Shown here piece by piece: positions 1 to 6,299 of a DNA stretch of 7,996 nucleotides; position 1 is the stretch's first letter; each line of letters begins with the position of its first letter. The position numbers and the translations under genes are program-made. The notes under the pieces are model-generated. The model had not been told where the DNA came from, searched no databases, and saw only the letters and a program-made list of their open reading frames with translations. The stretch is from Acidimicrobium sp. (lineage in GTDB: Bacteria > Actinomycetota > Acidimicrobiia > Acidimicrobiales > Ilumatobacteraceae): positions 10,669 to 18,664 of the forward strand of contig DOHD01000086.1 in assembly GCA_003535455.1 (NCBI GenBank), read 5' to 3'.

Positions 1-219
1 CTGCGTGAACACGTGGCCAAAGAAATTGGTCCGATCGCCAAGCCTAAGATGATTTTTTTTACTCCCGACTTGCCAAAGACTCGAAGTGGCAAGATCATGC
101 GAAGACTATTGCGTGATGTCGCCGAAGGTCGAAACATCGGCGATACGACGACCCTTGCCGATGCATCGGTAGTCAGCGAATTGCAGCGCCGAGCGGCAGA
201 GACACCTGCCGAAGACTAG
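1..219 (+). CDS. acs: Acetyl-CoA synthetase, C-terminal end (partial)
   Basis: This is the last 72 codons of a gene that begins left of the window. It reads in frame from base 1 to a TAG at 217-219. AMP-forming acetyl-CoA synthetase converts acetate, ATP and CoA to acetyl-CoA in the cytoplasm. The visible part is the small mobile C-terminal domain: an I-A-K-P-K stretch, then [11 protein letters not shown]. The lysine in SGK (bases 91-93) is the catalytic lysine of the adenylation step and, in studied homologues such as Salmonella Acs, the site of inhibitory lysine acetylation. The following GDTTTLAD stretch is usual for Acs rather than for other acyl-CoA synthetases, although propionyl-CoA synthetase is close. 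The gene converges on the YajQ gene with only 14 bases between the stop codons. Confidence 0.9.
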   Translation: MREHVAKEIGPIAKPKMIFFTPDLPKTRSGKIMRRLLRDVAEGRNIGDTTTLADASVVSELQRRAAETPAED

Positions 220-233
220 AAGATCGAGTCGCC

Positions 234-722
234 TTAATCGCGAAAGTTGATGAATTGCAATGGCAGATCTAAGTTCGCGGCGCGCAACATGGCGATGGTT
301 TCTTGCAGGTCATCGCGCTTTTTGCCGCTGACCCTGAGCTGATCGCCTTGAGTCTGACCAGCAACTCCTTTTGGACCTTTTTCTTTGATCAGTTTGTTGA
401 TCTCTCGCGCTTTGTCTGCCGGTACGCCTACCTTGATCGTCACGATCTGACGCACGCTTTCGCCGGTTGCTTGTTCGACCTTGCCCCAGTCCAAACTTTT
501 GAGCGAGATGTTTCGCTTGACGAAACGTTCTTCAAGCAAAACTTTGAGCGCCCGAAGCCGGTCTTCGCTCGAGGTTCTCAAAGTTAATACGAGATCTTTC
601 TGTTCGATCTCTGAGTTCGTGTCTTTGAAGTCGTAGCGATTTGCGAGTTCACGCTGGGCTTGGTCGATTGCGTTGCGCAACTCTTGACGGTCGACTTCAG
701 AAACCACATCGAAACTTGGCAT
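234..722 (-). CDS. yajQ: YajQ-family nucleotide-binding protein (DUF520)
   Basis: The gene encodes 162 residues, close to the usual family length of about 163. It begins MPSFDVVSEVD, the family's hallmark N-terminus, and ends with the typical PLQFINFRD. Between them are the conserved NRYDFKDT segment (about residues 28-35) and a GPKGVAGQTQGDQLRVSGKK run in the last third. YajQ proteins are small cytoplasmic two-domain proteins that bind nucleotides or RNA; a Xanthomonas member binds cyclic di-GMP and affects transcription. Which of these applies here cannot be told from sequence. The ATG at 722 is the natural start because the conserved N-terminus begins there; I see no strong Shine-Dalgarno upstream. 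It stands alone, between convergent acs and a divergent tRNA-Tyr. Confidence 0.95.
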   Translation of the reverse strand: MPSFDVVSEVDRQELRNAIDQAQRELANRYDFKDTNSEIEQKDLVLTLRTSSEDRLRALKVLLEERFVKRNISLKSLDWGKVEQATGESVRQIVTIKVGVPADKAREINKLIKEKGPKGVAGQTQGDQLRVSGKKRDDLQETIAMLRAANLDLPLQFINFRD

Positions 723-770
723 GGGGAAACGATACCCAAAAGAGATAGCGTGTCGGCGTCAGATGATGTG

Positions 771-853
771 GGGTCGGTACCCAAGCGGCCAAAGGGAGCA
801 GACTGTAAATCTGCCGGCTTATGTCTACGAAGGTTCGAATCCTTCCCGGCCCA
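771..853 (+). tRNA. tRNA-Tyr (anticodon GTA)
   Basis: A complete class II tRNA cloverleaf of 83 bases. The acceptor stem pairs GGGTCGG (771-777) with CCGGCCC (846-852), including one T-G wobble. The D stem is CCC/GGG. The anticodon stem GCAGA/TCTGC (798-802, 810-814) holds loop CTGTAAA with anticodon GTA at 805-807. A long variable arm follows at about 815-828, as expected for bacterial tRNA-Tyr. The T stem is GAAGG/CCTTC with loop TTCGAAT. The discriminator is A853, and no CCA is encoded after it. It reads away from yajQ and towards the convergent acetyltransferase gene. Confidence 0.97.
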
Positions 854-875
854 CAACTGAACGAACCCTGAATCG

Positions 876-1397
876 TTAAGTATTTTGCACGTCGCGAGTT
901 GAAAGCAGGCACTGCATCACGGCGATGTCAAGCCACTTGCCAAATTTGCGTGCAACTTGTTTTTCAATGCCAACGAGTTCAAAACCACAAGACGCGTGTA
1001 ATCCTCGTGAAGCAAGGCTTTGGGCTTCAATGCGCGCGATCACCGAATGAAACCCCGAGACCGTAGCCATTTCGAGAAGATACAAAAGTATTTGCCTTCC
1101 GATTCCTCGTCTGGCGACATCACGACGAACATAAACAGAGTTCTCGACCGTCGATCTATATCCACTGCGATCTTTGTATTCGCTGAGTGCTCCAAAACCT
1201 AGAACTTCTCCGGCGGTGTCAACGGCGACGATTGCGCAGAATGCTCCGCTGCGCGCCGCAATCCATTCGCGTTGTGCATCTATTGTTCGCGAGACGAGGT
1301 CCATAGTCGAAGTTTCATTTTCTACTTCGTGGTTGTAGATCGAACGAATCGCCTCAGCATCAGCGCTCGTGGCCTCACGAATCAACAATTTGGACAT
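876..1397 (-). CDS. GNAT N-acetyltransferase, phosphinothricin acetyltransferase-like
   Basis: A single GNAT domain of 173 residues. These enzymes move an acetyl group from acetyl-CoA to an amine; the closest named relatives by motif acetylate phosphinothricin, methionine sulfoximine or methionine sulfone. Visible features (numbering from ATG 1397) are the N-terminal IREATSADAEAI strand-helix, the GYRSTVENSVYVRRD segment (about 79-93) typical of this subfamily, and the acetyl-CoA pyrophosphate-binding RRGIGR loop at about 96-101. Near the C-terminus, LHASCGFELVG is the usual late GNAT motif. I chose ATG 1397 over the TTG two codons upstream because an AAGG (1406-1409, minus strand) lies eight bases before it. 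The true substrate is unknown. It converges with tRNA-Tyr and diverges from tRNA-Thr. Confidence 0.9.
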   Translation of the reverse strand: MSKLLIREATSADAEAIRSIYNHEVENETSTMDLVSRTIDAQREWIAARSGAFCAIVAVDTAGEVLGFGALSEYKDRSGYRSTVENSVYVRRDVARRGIGRQILLYLLEMATVSGFHSVIARIEAQSLASRGLHASCGFELVGIEKQVARKFGKWLDIAVMQCLLSTRDVQNT

Positions 1398-1436
1398 CCA
1401 CAAAACCTTATCTTTCTGGGGATACTTAGTTCCCGC

Positions 1437-1442
1437 TATATT
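1437..1442 (+). promoter_or_regulatory. Possible -10 element for the tRNA-Thr/tRNA-Met pair
   Basis: TATATT fits the TAnnnT pattern of an actinobacterial -10 box and lies about 40 bases before tRNA-Thr, in the only gap from which the tRNA pair could be started. The region 17 bases upstream (around 1414-1419, TTCTGG) is a poor -35 match, so this is a weak call. Confidence 0.25.
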
Positions 1443-1481
1443 GAAAGCGAAATCTGTGAGGGTGAATCCGAGCAGTTGTTC

Positions 1482-1554
1482 GCCCTCTTAGCTCATTCGG
1501 TAGAGCACTTCCATGGTAAGGAAGAGGTGGTGGGTTCGATTCCCACAGAGGGCT
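1482..1554 (+). tRNA. tRNA-Thr (anticodon GGT)
   Basis: A complete 73-base cloverleaf. The acceptor stem pairs GCCCTCT (1482-1488) with AGAGGGC (1547-1553). The D stem is GCTC/GAGC. The anticodon stem CTTCC/GGAAG (1508-1512, 1520-1524) holds loop ATGGTAA with anticodon GGT at 1515-1517. The T stem GTGGG/CCCAC encloses TTCGATT. The discriminator base is T1554 and CCA is not encoded. Tandem tRNA-Thr and tRNA-Met is a conserved actinobacterial pair; only 11 bases separate them here, so they are probably cotranscribed. Confidence 0.97.
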
Positions 1555-1565
1555 CAGTAATTCAA

Positions 1566-1639
1566 GGCGACGTAGCTCAGTTGGTTAGAGCATCCGGCTC
1601 ATAATCGGAAGGTCATCGGTTCGATTCCGATCGTCGCTA
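1566..1639 (+). tRNA. tRNA-Met, elongator (anticodon CAT)
   Basis: A complete 74-base cloverleaf. The acceptor stem pairs GGCGACG (1566-1572) with CGTCGCT (1632-1638); the first pair is a G-T wobble. The D stem is GCTC/GAGC. The anticodon stem TCCGG/TCGGA (1593-1597, 1605-1609) holds CTCATAA with anticodon CAT at 1600-1602. The T stem ATCGG/CCGAT encloses TTCGATT. The discriminator is A1639 and CCA is not encoded. The anticodon stem lacks the three consecutive G-C pairs of initiator tRNA, and the ends match actinobacterial elongator tRNA-Met. A CAT tRNA can also be a lysidine-modified tRNA-Ile, but the body does not favour that. Confidence 0.93.
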
Positions 1640-1642
1640 CTA

Positions 1643-1678
1643 CACGAAAATATCGTGCAAAGTAGAGTTAAATATCGT
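1643..1678 (+). repeat. Short inverted and direct repeats in the operon leader
   Basis: In the 39 bases between tRNA-Met and the ABC transporter start, CACGA (1643-1647) and TCGTG (1653-1657) form a perfect 5-base inverted repeat around AAATA. AAATATCGT also occurs twice in direct orientation, at 1648-1656 and 1670-1678, offset by 22 bases (about two helical turns). The second copy abuts ATG 1679. There is no T-run, so it does not look like an intrinsic terminator. It could be an operator, a tRNA 3' processing structure or chance. Confidence 0.4.
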
Positions 1679-3445
1679 ATGAAGCAAGAGGTCTCAGACT
1701 CGCGCAGTTCGTTTGTCGTCTGGCGACTTCTAAAATCTTCCGAGAGACGGGCGCTGGTCGGAATCATATTCTTGATTCTCGTCGGCTTAATTCTTGAAAC
1801 TTTGAGTCTCGGCATCGTCATGCCTGTTGTGGCCATCTTGACGCAAGACGATTATCAAACCAAGTATCGATGGCTCACGGACAATTTGGGATCACCGAGT
1901 CGCGAAGACCTGATCGTCATAGTGATGCTCCTGATGGTCGGCATATATATCGTCCGCAGTTTATTTTTGCTGTGGAGTTCGTGGGTGCAAAAAGGGTTTA
2001 GTGCCGCGCTGTCTGGTCGCCTTTCGCAAAGATTGTTCACCATATATCTTCGTCAGCCGTATTTGTTTCACCTGCAACACAACTCGGCGACGCTGATGCG
2101 CAACTCGCGAAATGCGAATGTCGTTGTAACGGGGGGCATTGATCCGACCCTCGTTTTATTGACTGACGGTCTTGTGGCAATTGCATTGTTCACCTTGCTG
2201 ATAATCGTCGAACCGGTGGGCACGATTATCACGCTCGTCGCATTCGGCGTCGGGGCTTGGCTATTTCAACTGTTGACGCGGCGTCGCATCGAACGCTGGG
2301 GCGACCAGCGAAATTTGCACGACGGCATGATCCTGCAGCACCTTCAGCAGGGTCTTGGCGGTGCAAAAGATGTAAAAATTTTGGGTCGTGAAAGCGAGTT
2401 TCTCGACCAACATGAAAAGCACCTCAAAGAAAGTTTGCGAATCAATCGTGTTTATAGCGTGCTACAAACGATGCCCCGAATGTATATGGAGATTCTCACC
2501 ATTGCAGGCCTTGCCGCACTTGTTATCAGCATGGTGTTGCAAAAGCAGTCGTTCACAGAGATAATCCCGACACTGGGTCTATTCGCGGCCGCGGCATTTC
2601 GAGTAATGCCGTCGATTAATCGTTTGCTGGGCGCATTACAAACCCTTATATATAGCCGCGCAATAATTGCATCGGTTTATGCCGACTTCAAACTCGATGC
2701 ACCAGACGAGACCAAGTTGGTCACGGGTATACCGTTCAGCGAACAACTTGAACTTAGATCAGTAACTTTTCAATATCCAACCGCGAGCACGCCGTCGTTG
2801 CAGCAAGTTTCATTGGTTGTTCGAAGAGGCGAAGCAGTCGGTTTTGTCGGACCGAGCGGCGCCGGCAAGAGCACGCTAGTCGACGTAATTTTGGGACTGT
2901 TCGCACCGACAGCTGGTTTGGTGCTTGTCGACGGCCAAGACATTCAAAAAAATTTGCGCAACTGGCAAAATCAAATTGGTTACGTTCCGCAGTCAATTTA
3001 TTTGACCGACGACACGCTGCGACGCAACGTGGCATTCGGTCTGGGCGATGAAAATATCGACGAAAACTCAGTGCGCAACGCGATTCGGCTCGCGCAACTC
3101 GAAGAATTTGTATCTTCGTTGCCCGAAAATCTCGACACGGTCGTTGGCGAGCGAGGCGTCCGTTTGTCTGGTGGGCAACGACAGCGCATCGGCATCGCAC
3201 GCGCGTTGTATCACAATCCAAGTATTTTGGTTCTTGACGAAGCAACCAGTTCGCTTGACACGCCCACAGAACACGGAGTAATGCAGGCAGTGCAAGCTCT
3301 GCAAGGTTCAAAAACAGTGATCATCGTGGCTCACCGATTGAGCACTGTCGAATATTGCGATCGGCTTTATCGCATCGAATCATCACGACTAATCGAAGAA
3401 GGAACTTTTGACGAAGTCGTGAAACGCTCCGCAATTAAGAAATGA
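1679..3445 (+). CDS. ABC exporter, fused permease-ATPase (lipid-linked glycan flippase-like)
   Basis: A 588-residue half-transporter with membrane and ATPase domains in one chain, like MsbA and PglK. Probable membrane segments lie near residues 25-50, 78-99, 161-178, 184-203, 270-288 and 294-311, giving the usual six. The ATPase domain is intact: Walker A GPSGAGKST at 391-399, Q-loop Gln438 in VPQS, signature LSGGQ at 496-500, Walker B ILVLDEA at 516-522 and switch His552 in VAHRLS. It should act as a homodimer in the cytoplasmic membrane. The sugar genes downstream suggest export of a lipid-linked oligosaccharide, as PglK does, but lipid, peptide or drug export is possible on sequence alone. 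I prefer ATG 1679 to an in-frame GTG at 1655, which lies only 15 bases after tRNA-Met. Its stop overlaps the next start as ATGA, implying translational coupling. Confidence 0.9.
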   Translation: MKQEVSDSRSSFVVWRLLKSSERRALVGIIFLILVGLILETLSLGIVMPVVAILTQDDYQTKYRWLTDNLGSPSREDLIVIVMLLMVGIYIVRSLFLLWSSWVQKGFSAALSGRLSQRLFTIYLRQPYLFHLQHNSATLMRNSRNANVVVTGGIDPTLVLLTDGLVAIALFTLLIIVEPVGTIITLVAFGVGAWLFQLLTRRRIERWGDQRNLHDGMILQHLQQGLGGAKDVKILGRESEFLDQHEKHLKESLRINRVYSVLQTMPRMYMEILTIAGLAALVISMVLQKQSFTEIIPTLGLFAAAAFRVMPSINRLLGALQTLIYSRAIIASVYADFKLDAPDETKLVTGIPFSEQLELRSVTFQYPTASTPSLQQVSLVVRRGEAVGFVGPSGAGKSTLVDVILGLFAPTAGLVLVDGQDIQKNLRNWQNQIGYVPQSIYLTDDTLRRNVAFGLGDENIDENSVRNAIRLAQLEEFVSSLPENLDTVVGERGVRLSGGQRQRIGIARALYHNPSILVLDEATSSLDTPTEHGVMQAVQALQGSKTVIIVAHRLSTVEYCDRLYRIESSRLIEEGTFDEVVKRSAIKK

Positions 3446-4659
3446 CCACGAATACTCAATCATCGCGCGTCGATCTCGTTGTAGTTGGCGGTGGAATAGT
3501 CGGTTTGGCGACCGCATATTCGGTGCTATTGCAGTCTCCATCCAAAAAAGTTGTGGTTCTTGAAAAAGAATCGACATTTGGCGCACATCAAACCGGACAC
3601 AATAGCGGTGTGATTCATTCCGGCCTCTATTACAAACCAGGCTCGCAAAAAGCAAAGAATTGCTTGGACGGCTACAGCAGAATCTTGAAATTCTGTGTCG
3701 ATTTCGATGTTCCTTACGAGGTTTGCGGAAAAATAGTCGTTGCAACTTCAGAAAATGAACTTGGTCAACTCGAGGCTTTGCGCCAGCGTGGCGAGCAAAA
3801 CGGACTCACCGGTATCCGTCGATTGAGTTCGGGCGAAATAAAAGAAATCGAACCACACTGTGCAGGTGTCGCGGGTCTGTTCGTGAAGCAAACTGGAATC
3901 GTCGATTACTCCGTGATGGCAAATCGTTTGGTTGAACAAATTAAAAGTCTTGGTGGCCAGGTATTGACCGGCCAGAAAGTGTCTGAGATTATTGATTCGG
4001 CGCATAGCACTATCGTCTCGACATCGGCACTCGAGTTCAGTGCAAAGTCAGTCGTTACTTGTGGCGGTTTGTTTTCTGATCGGCTCGCCATGCTCTCAGA
4101 ATCAAAATTAGATCTACGAATTGTCCCGTTTCGCGGCGAGTATTTTGAGTTAAAAGCCTCTGCGACTCACTTGGTGCGCAATCTCATTTATCCGGTGCCA
4201 GATCCGAATTTTCCTTTCTTGGGGGTTCACTTCACTCGTCGAATCGACGGCTCAATTGAATGTGGACCAAATGCCGTGCTTGCGTTTGCGCGCGAGGGAT
4301 ATCGCAAGTCAGACATTTCGATTCGCGACTTCACCCAAACTTTGGCTTGGCCCGGTTTCCAAAAAGTAGCCCGAAAATATTGGCGAACTGGTCTTGGCGA
4401 ATATCACCGTTCGTTCAGCAAGAGTGCTTTTGTCAAAGCCCTACAGAAACTTGTGCCAGATATCACCACGGCAGATCTCGAACCAGCAGGTGCGGGTGTT
4501 CGAGCGCAAGCCTGTAGTCGTGACGGAGGATTATTGGACGACTTTGAAATTCGACAATTTGGTCGAGTGATTCATGTTTGCAATGCGCCATCACCTGCGG
4601 CGACTGCTTCTTTAGCGATTGGTCAAGCCATTGCATCACGAGTTGCGGTAATTGGCTAG
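3442..4659 (+). CDS. lhgO: L-2-hydroxyglutarate oxidase-like FAD-dependent oxidoreductase
   Basis: The 405-residue protein covers the full length of the DAO-fold family that includes bacterial LhgO and human L2HGDH. Characterised members oxidise L-2-hydroxyglutarate to 2-oxoglutarate using FAD and pass electrons to the respiratory chain or oxygen. The dinucleotide-binding GGGIVG is at residues 16-21, with the acidic end of the second strand at Glu41. The segment HNSGVIHSGLYY (53-64) is the family signature. The C-terminal AGVRAQA and NAPSPAATASLAIG motifs, which close the FAD site, are also present. The start is fixed by the four-base overlap with the ABC gene. It lacks the csiD/gab neighbours seen in E. 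coli and sits inside a sugar-glycan operon, so its substrate may be another 2-hydroxy acid; that is inference. The following gap of about 60 bases is the only sizeable break in the operon. Confidence 0.9.
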   Translation: MTTNTQSSRVDLVVVGGGIVGLATAYSVLLQSPSKKVVVLEKESTFGAHQTGHNSGVIHSGLYYKPGSQKAKNCLDGYSRILKFCVDFDVPYEVCGKIVVATSENELGQLEALRQRGEQNGLTGIRRLSSGEIKEIEPHCAGVAGLFVKQTGIVDYSVMANRLVEQIKSLGGQVLTGQKVSEIIDSAHSTIVSTSALEFSAKSVVTCGGLFSDRLAMLSESKLDLRIVPFRGEYFELKASATHLVRNLIYPVPDPNFPFLGVHFTRRIDGSIECGPNAVLAFAREGYRKSDISIRDFTQTLAWPGFQKVARKYWRTGLGEYHRSFSKSAFVKALQKLVPDITTADLEPAGAGVRAQACSRDGGLLDDFEIRQFGRVIHVCNAPSPAATASLAIGQAIASRVAVIG

Positions 4660-4720
4660 CCCGAGAAGTTATCGCCCTTGCGACTAGAATTTTGACCGGC
4701 ACATTTTGAATCGGGTAAAT

Positions 4721-5290
4721 ATGCAACAACACATCACTGATTATTCGGCGCGTCTCGCACAAGCCCTTGCGCTTCCGGCGATCAAGCAAGTTCCAGAGTT
4801 GGCTGCGGCGTTCAAACGGGCATGGGACTCGAAAAAGACTATTTACCTTTGCGGAAATGGCGGCAGCGCCGGAAACGCAATTCACTTGGCCAACGACTTT
4901 CTTTATGGCGCTGGGTTGACTCGTGGCATTGGTCTACGAATCGAGTCACTTTCGGCAAATGCCGCAGTTTTGACCTGCCTGGCAAACGACATCGGATATG
5001 AAGAGGTGTACGCCGAACAACTTCGAGTCAAGGCAAATTCGGGCGATGTTTTGGTTGTTTTTTCGGGAAGCGGCAATTCTCCCAATGTCGTACGCGCACT
5101 TGAGATGGGCAACAAACTTGGTATGGAGACCTTTGCGATTCTTGGTTTCTCAGGCGGTAAATGCAAAACCGTTGCCAAGACCCCATTGCACTTTGAAATT
5201 AACGATATGCAAATCGCCGAAGACTTGCAACTGATTATCGGTCACATGATTATGCAATGGCTTTGCAGCGATGCTGCAAGCGACAAATAG
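4721..5290 (+). CDS. SIS-domain sugar-phosphate isomerase, GmhA-like
   Basis: The 189-residue protein is close in size to E. coli GmhA (192), which converts sedoheptulose 7-phosphate to D-glycero-D-manno-heptose 7-phosphate. Phosphate-binding motifs are clear: CGNGGS at 44-49 and SGSGNS at 115-120. By eye alignment, His175 (in IIGHMIMQ) matches the GmhA catalytic His180. However, the position of catalytic Glu65 is Asp59 (in HLANDF), and Gln172 is replaced by Glu167 (in EDLQ). This suggests a related subfamily whose substrate may differ from sedoheptulose 7-phosphate. An in-frame TTG at 4706 could add five residues; I prefer ATG 4721, which follows a weak GGGTAA ribosome-binding-like sequence. 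The next gene's longest reading begins within its last codons. Confidence 0.88.
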   Translation: MQQHITDYSARLAQALALPAIKQVPELAAAFKRAWDSKKTIYLCGNGGSAGNAIHLANDFLYGAGLTRGIGLRIESLSANAAVLTCLANDIGYEEVYAEQLRVKANSGDVLVVFSGSGNSPNVVRALEMGNKLGMETFAILGFSGGKCKTVAKTPLHFEINDMQIAEDLQLIIGHMIMQWLCSDAASDK

Positions 5291-6299
5291 CAAATCGAGC
5301 GTTGTTGTGACTGTTGCGGTAGTTACGGGCGGAGCGGGGTTCATCGGAAGTCATCTTGTCGACGCACTTTTAGCCGAAAATATTTCGGTACGAGTCGTAG
5401 ATAATTACTCGACGGGCCGCCCAGAAAATTTGTCGCACGTTTCGGGCAAAGTTGATTTGATCGAAGCCGACTTTTCAAAACCCGGGGTGTGGCAAAAAAG
5501 TTTTCAAGGTGCAGACTGGGTTTTTCATCTCGGAGCACTTGCCGACATCGTGCCTAGCATTCAACACCCGGAAGAATATTTTCAAGCAAATGTCGTTGGA
5601 ACCTTTAACGTGCTCGAAACCGCAAAGCATGCCCAGGTGAAACGCCTTGTATATGCAGCGTCATCATCTTGTTACGGAATCCCGGATGTATATCCAACTT
5701 CGGAGTTGGCCGAGATTCGCCCGCAGTATCCGTATGCATTGACAAAACGACTCGGAGAAGAATTGGTGATGCACTGGGCGCAGGTCTATCAGTTGCCTGC
5801 GATCGCATTGCGGTTGTTCAATGTTTATGGACCGAGATCGCGCACATCTGGCACGTACGGCGCGGTATTCGGGGTTTTCTTGGCACAGAAACTCGCCAAA
5901 CAGCCATTCACTGTCGTGGGCGATGGCACACAGACTCGAGACTTCACATTTGTCACCGATGTCGCAAATGCGTTCGTTGCCGCGGCAAAAAGTTCGCAGC
6001 GCGGTGAAATCTACAATGTCGGAAGCGGAAAGACTATTGCTGTTAATCGTTTAGTCGAATTGTTGGTCGGCGAAGTCACCCATATTCCGAAGCGTCCTGG
6101 TGAACCTGACTGCACTTTCGCCGACATCTCGAAGATTCGTCGTGAGTTGAATTGGCAACCGAAAGTGGCGATTGAGCACGGTGTTGAGAAGGTGCTTGCA
6201 AACATTGATTATTGGAAGTCGGCGCCAGTTTGGACGCCAGCGAGCATTGCGACGGCTACGCAAGACTGGTTCAAGTATCTTGGTAATGATGACAAGTAA
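5271..6299 (+). CDS. NAD-dependent sugar-nucleotide epimerase/dehydratase (extended SDR), first copy
   Basis: The protein has up to 342 residues and the extended short-chain dehydrogenase fold of UDP-hexose 4-epimerases. The Rossmann motif GGAGFIG is at residues 20-26. The catalytic elements are the Ser cluster at 131-133 (in AASSSCYG) and Tyr155-x3-Lys159 (YALTK). YGPRSRTSG follows the active site. The later GDGTQTRDFTFVTDV run is typical of 4-epimerases acting on UDP-hexoses or UDP-N-acetylhexosamines (GalE/WbpP group). The exact sugar nucleotide cannot be read from sequence. The start is uncertain: ATG 5271 overlaps the SIS gene by 20 bases, while GTG 5307 would give a 330-residue protein beginning just before the Rossmann strand, which is more usual for the family. 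Its end overlaps the next SDR gene by 14 bases. Confidence 0.9.
   Translation: MLQATNSKSSVVVTVAVVTGGAGFIGSHLVDALLAENISVRVVDNYSTGRPENLSHVSGKVDLIEADFSKPGVWQKSFQGADWVFHLGALADIVPSIQHPEEYFQANVVGTFNVLETAKHAQVKRLVYAASSSCYGIPDVYPTSELAEIRPQYPYALTKRLGEELVMHWAQVYQLPAIALRLFNVYGPRSRTSGTYGAVFGVFLAQKLAKQPFTVVGDGTQTRDFTFVTDVANAFVAAAKSSQRGEIYNVGSGKTIAVNRLVELLVGEVTHIPKRPGEPDCTFADISKIRRELNWQPKVAIEHGVEKVLANIDYWKSAPVWTPASIATATQDWFKYLGNDDK

Noticed and set aside
584..856. Minus-strand open frame reading GKDSNLRRHKPADLQ and so on
   Set aside because: It is the antisense translation of tRNA-Tyr joined to part of yajQ in another frame. This peptide is a well-known false protein from tRNA regions.
860..877. AACGA/TCGTT inverted repeat after tRNA-Tyr as a terminator
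   Set aside because: The stem is only five pairs with an eight-base loop and no T-run, and it overlaps the acetyltransferase stop codon.
1272..1604. Plus-strand open frame ending in GDVAQLVRASGS
   Set aside because: It is a translation across the antisense of the acetyltransferase gene, tRNA-Thr and tRNA-Met; such phrases are typical tRNA artefacts.
1585..1836. Minus-strand open frame containing RNRTDDLPIMSRML
   Set aside because: It is the antisense of tRNA-Met and the start of the ABC transporter gene, with no family motif of its own.
2754..3311. Long 185-codon minus-strand open frame
   Set aside because: It lies fully inside the ABC ATPase domain on the opposite strand, is rich in Arg and Cys, and has no recognisable domain.
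4692..4721. TTGACC - 18 bases - TAAATA, and TAGAAT at 4685-4690, as an internal promoter before the isomerase gene
   Set aside because: The first pair would start transcription after the preferred ATG 4721, and TAGAAT has no -35 at proper spacing. Neither is strong enough to report.
4463..4885. 140-codon minus-strand open frame spanning the gap between the oxidase and the isomerase
   Set aside because: Both ends overlap well-supported plus-strand genes, and the sequence shows no family signature.
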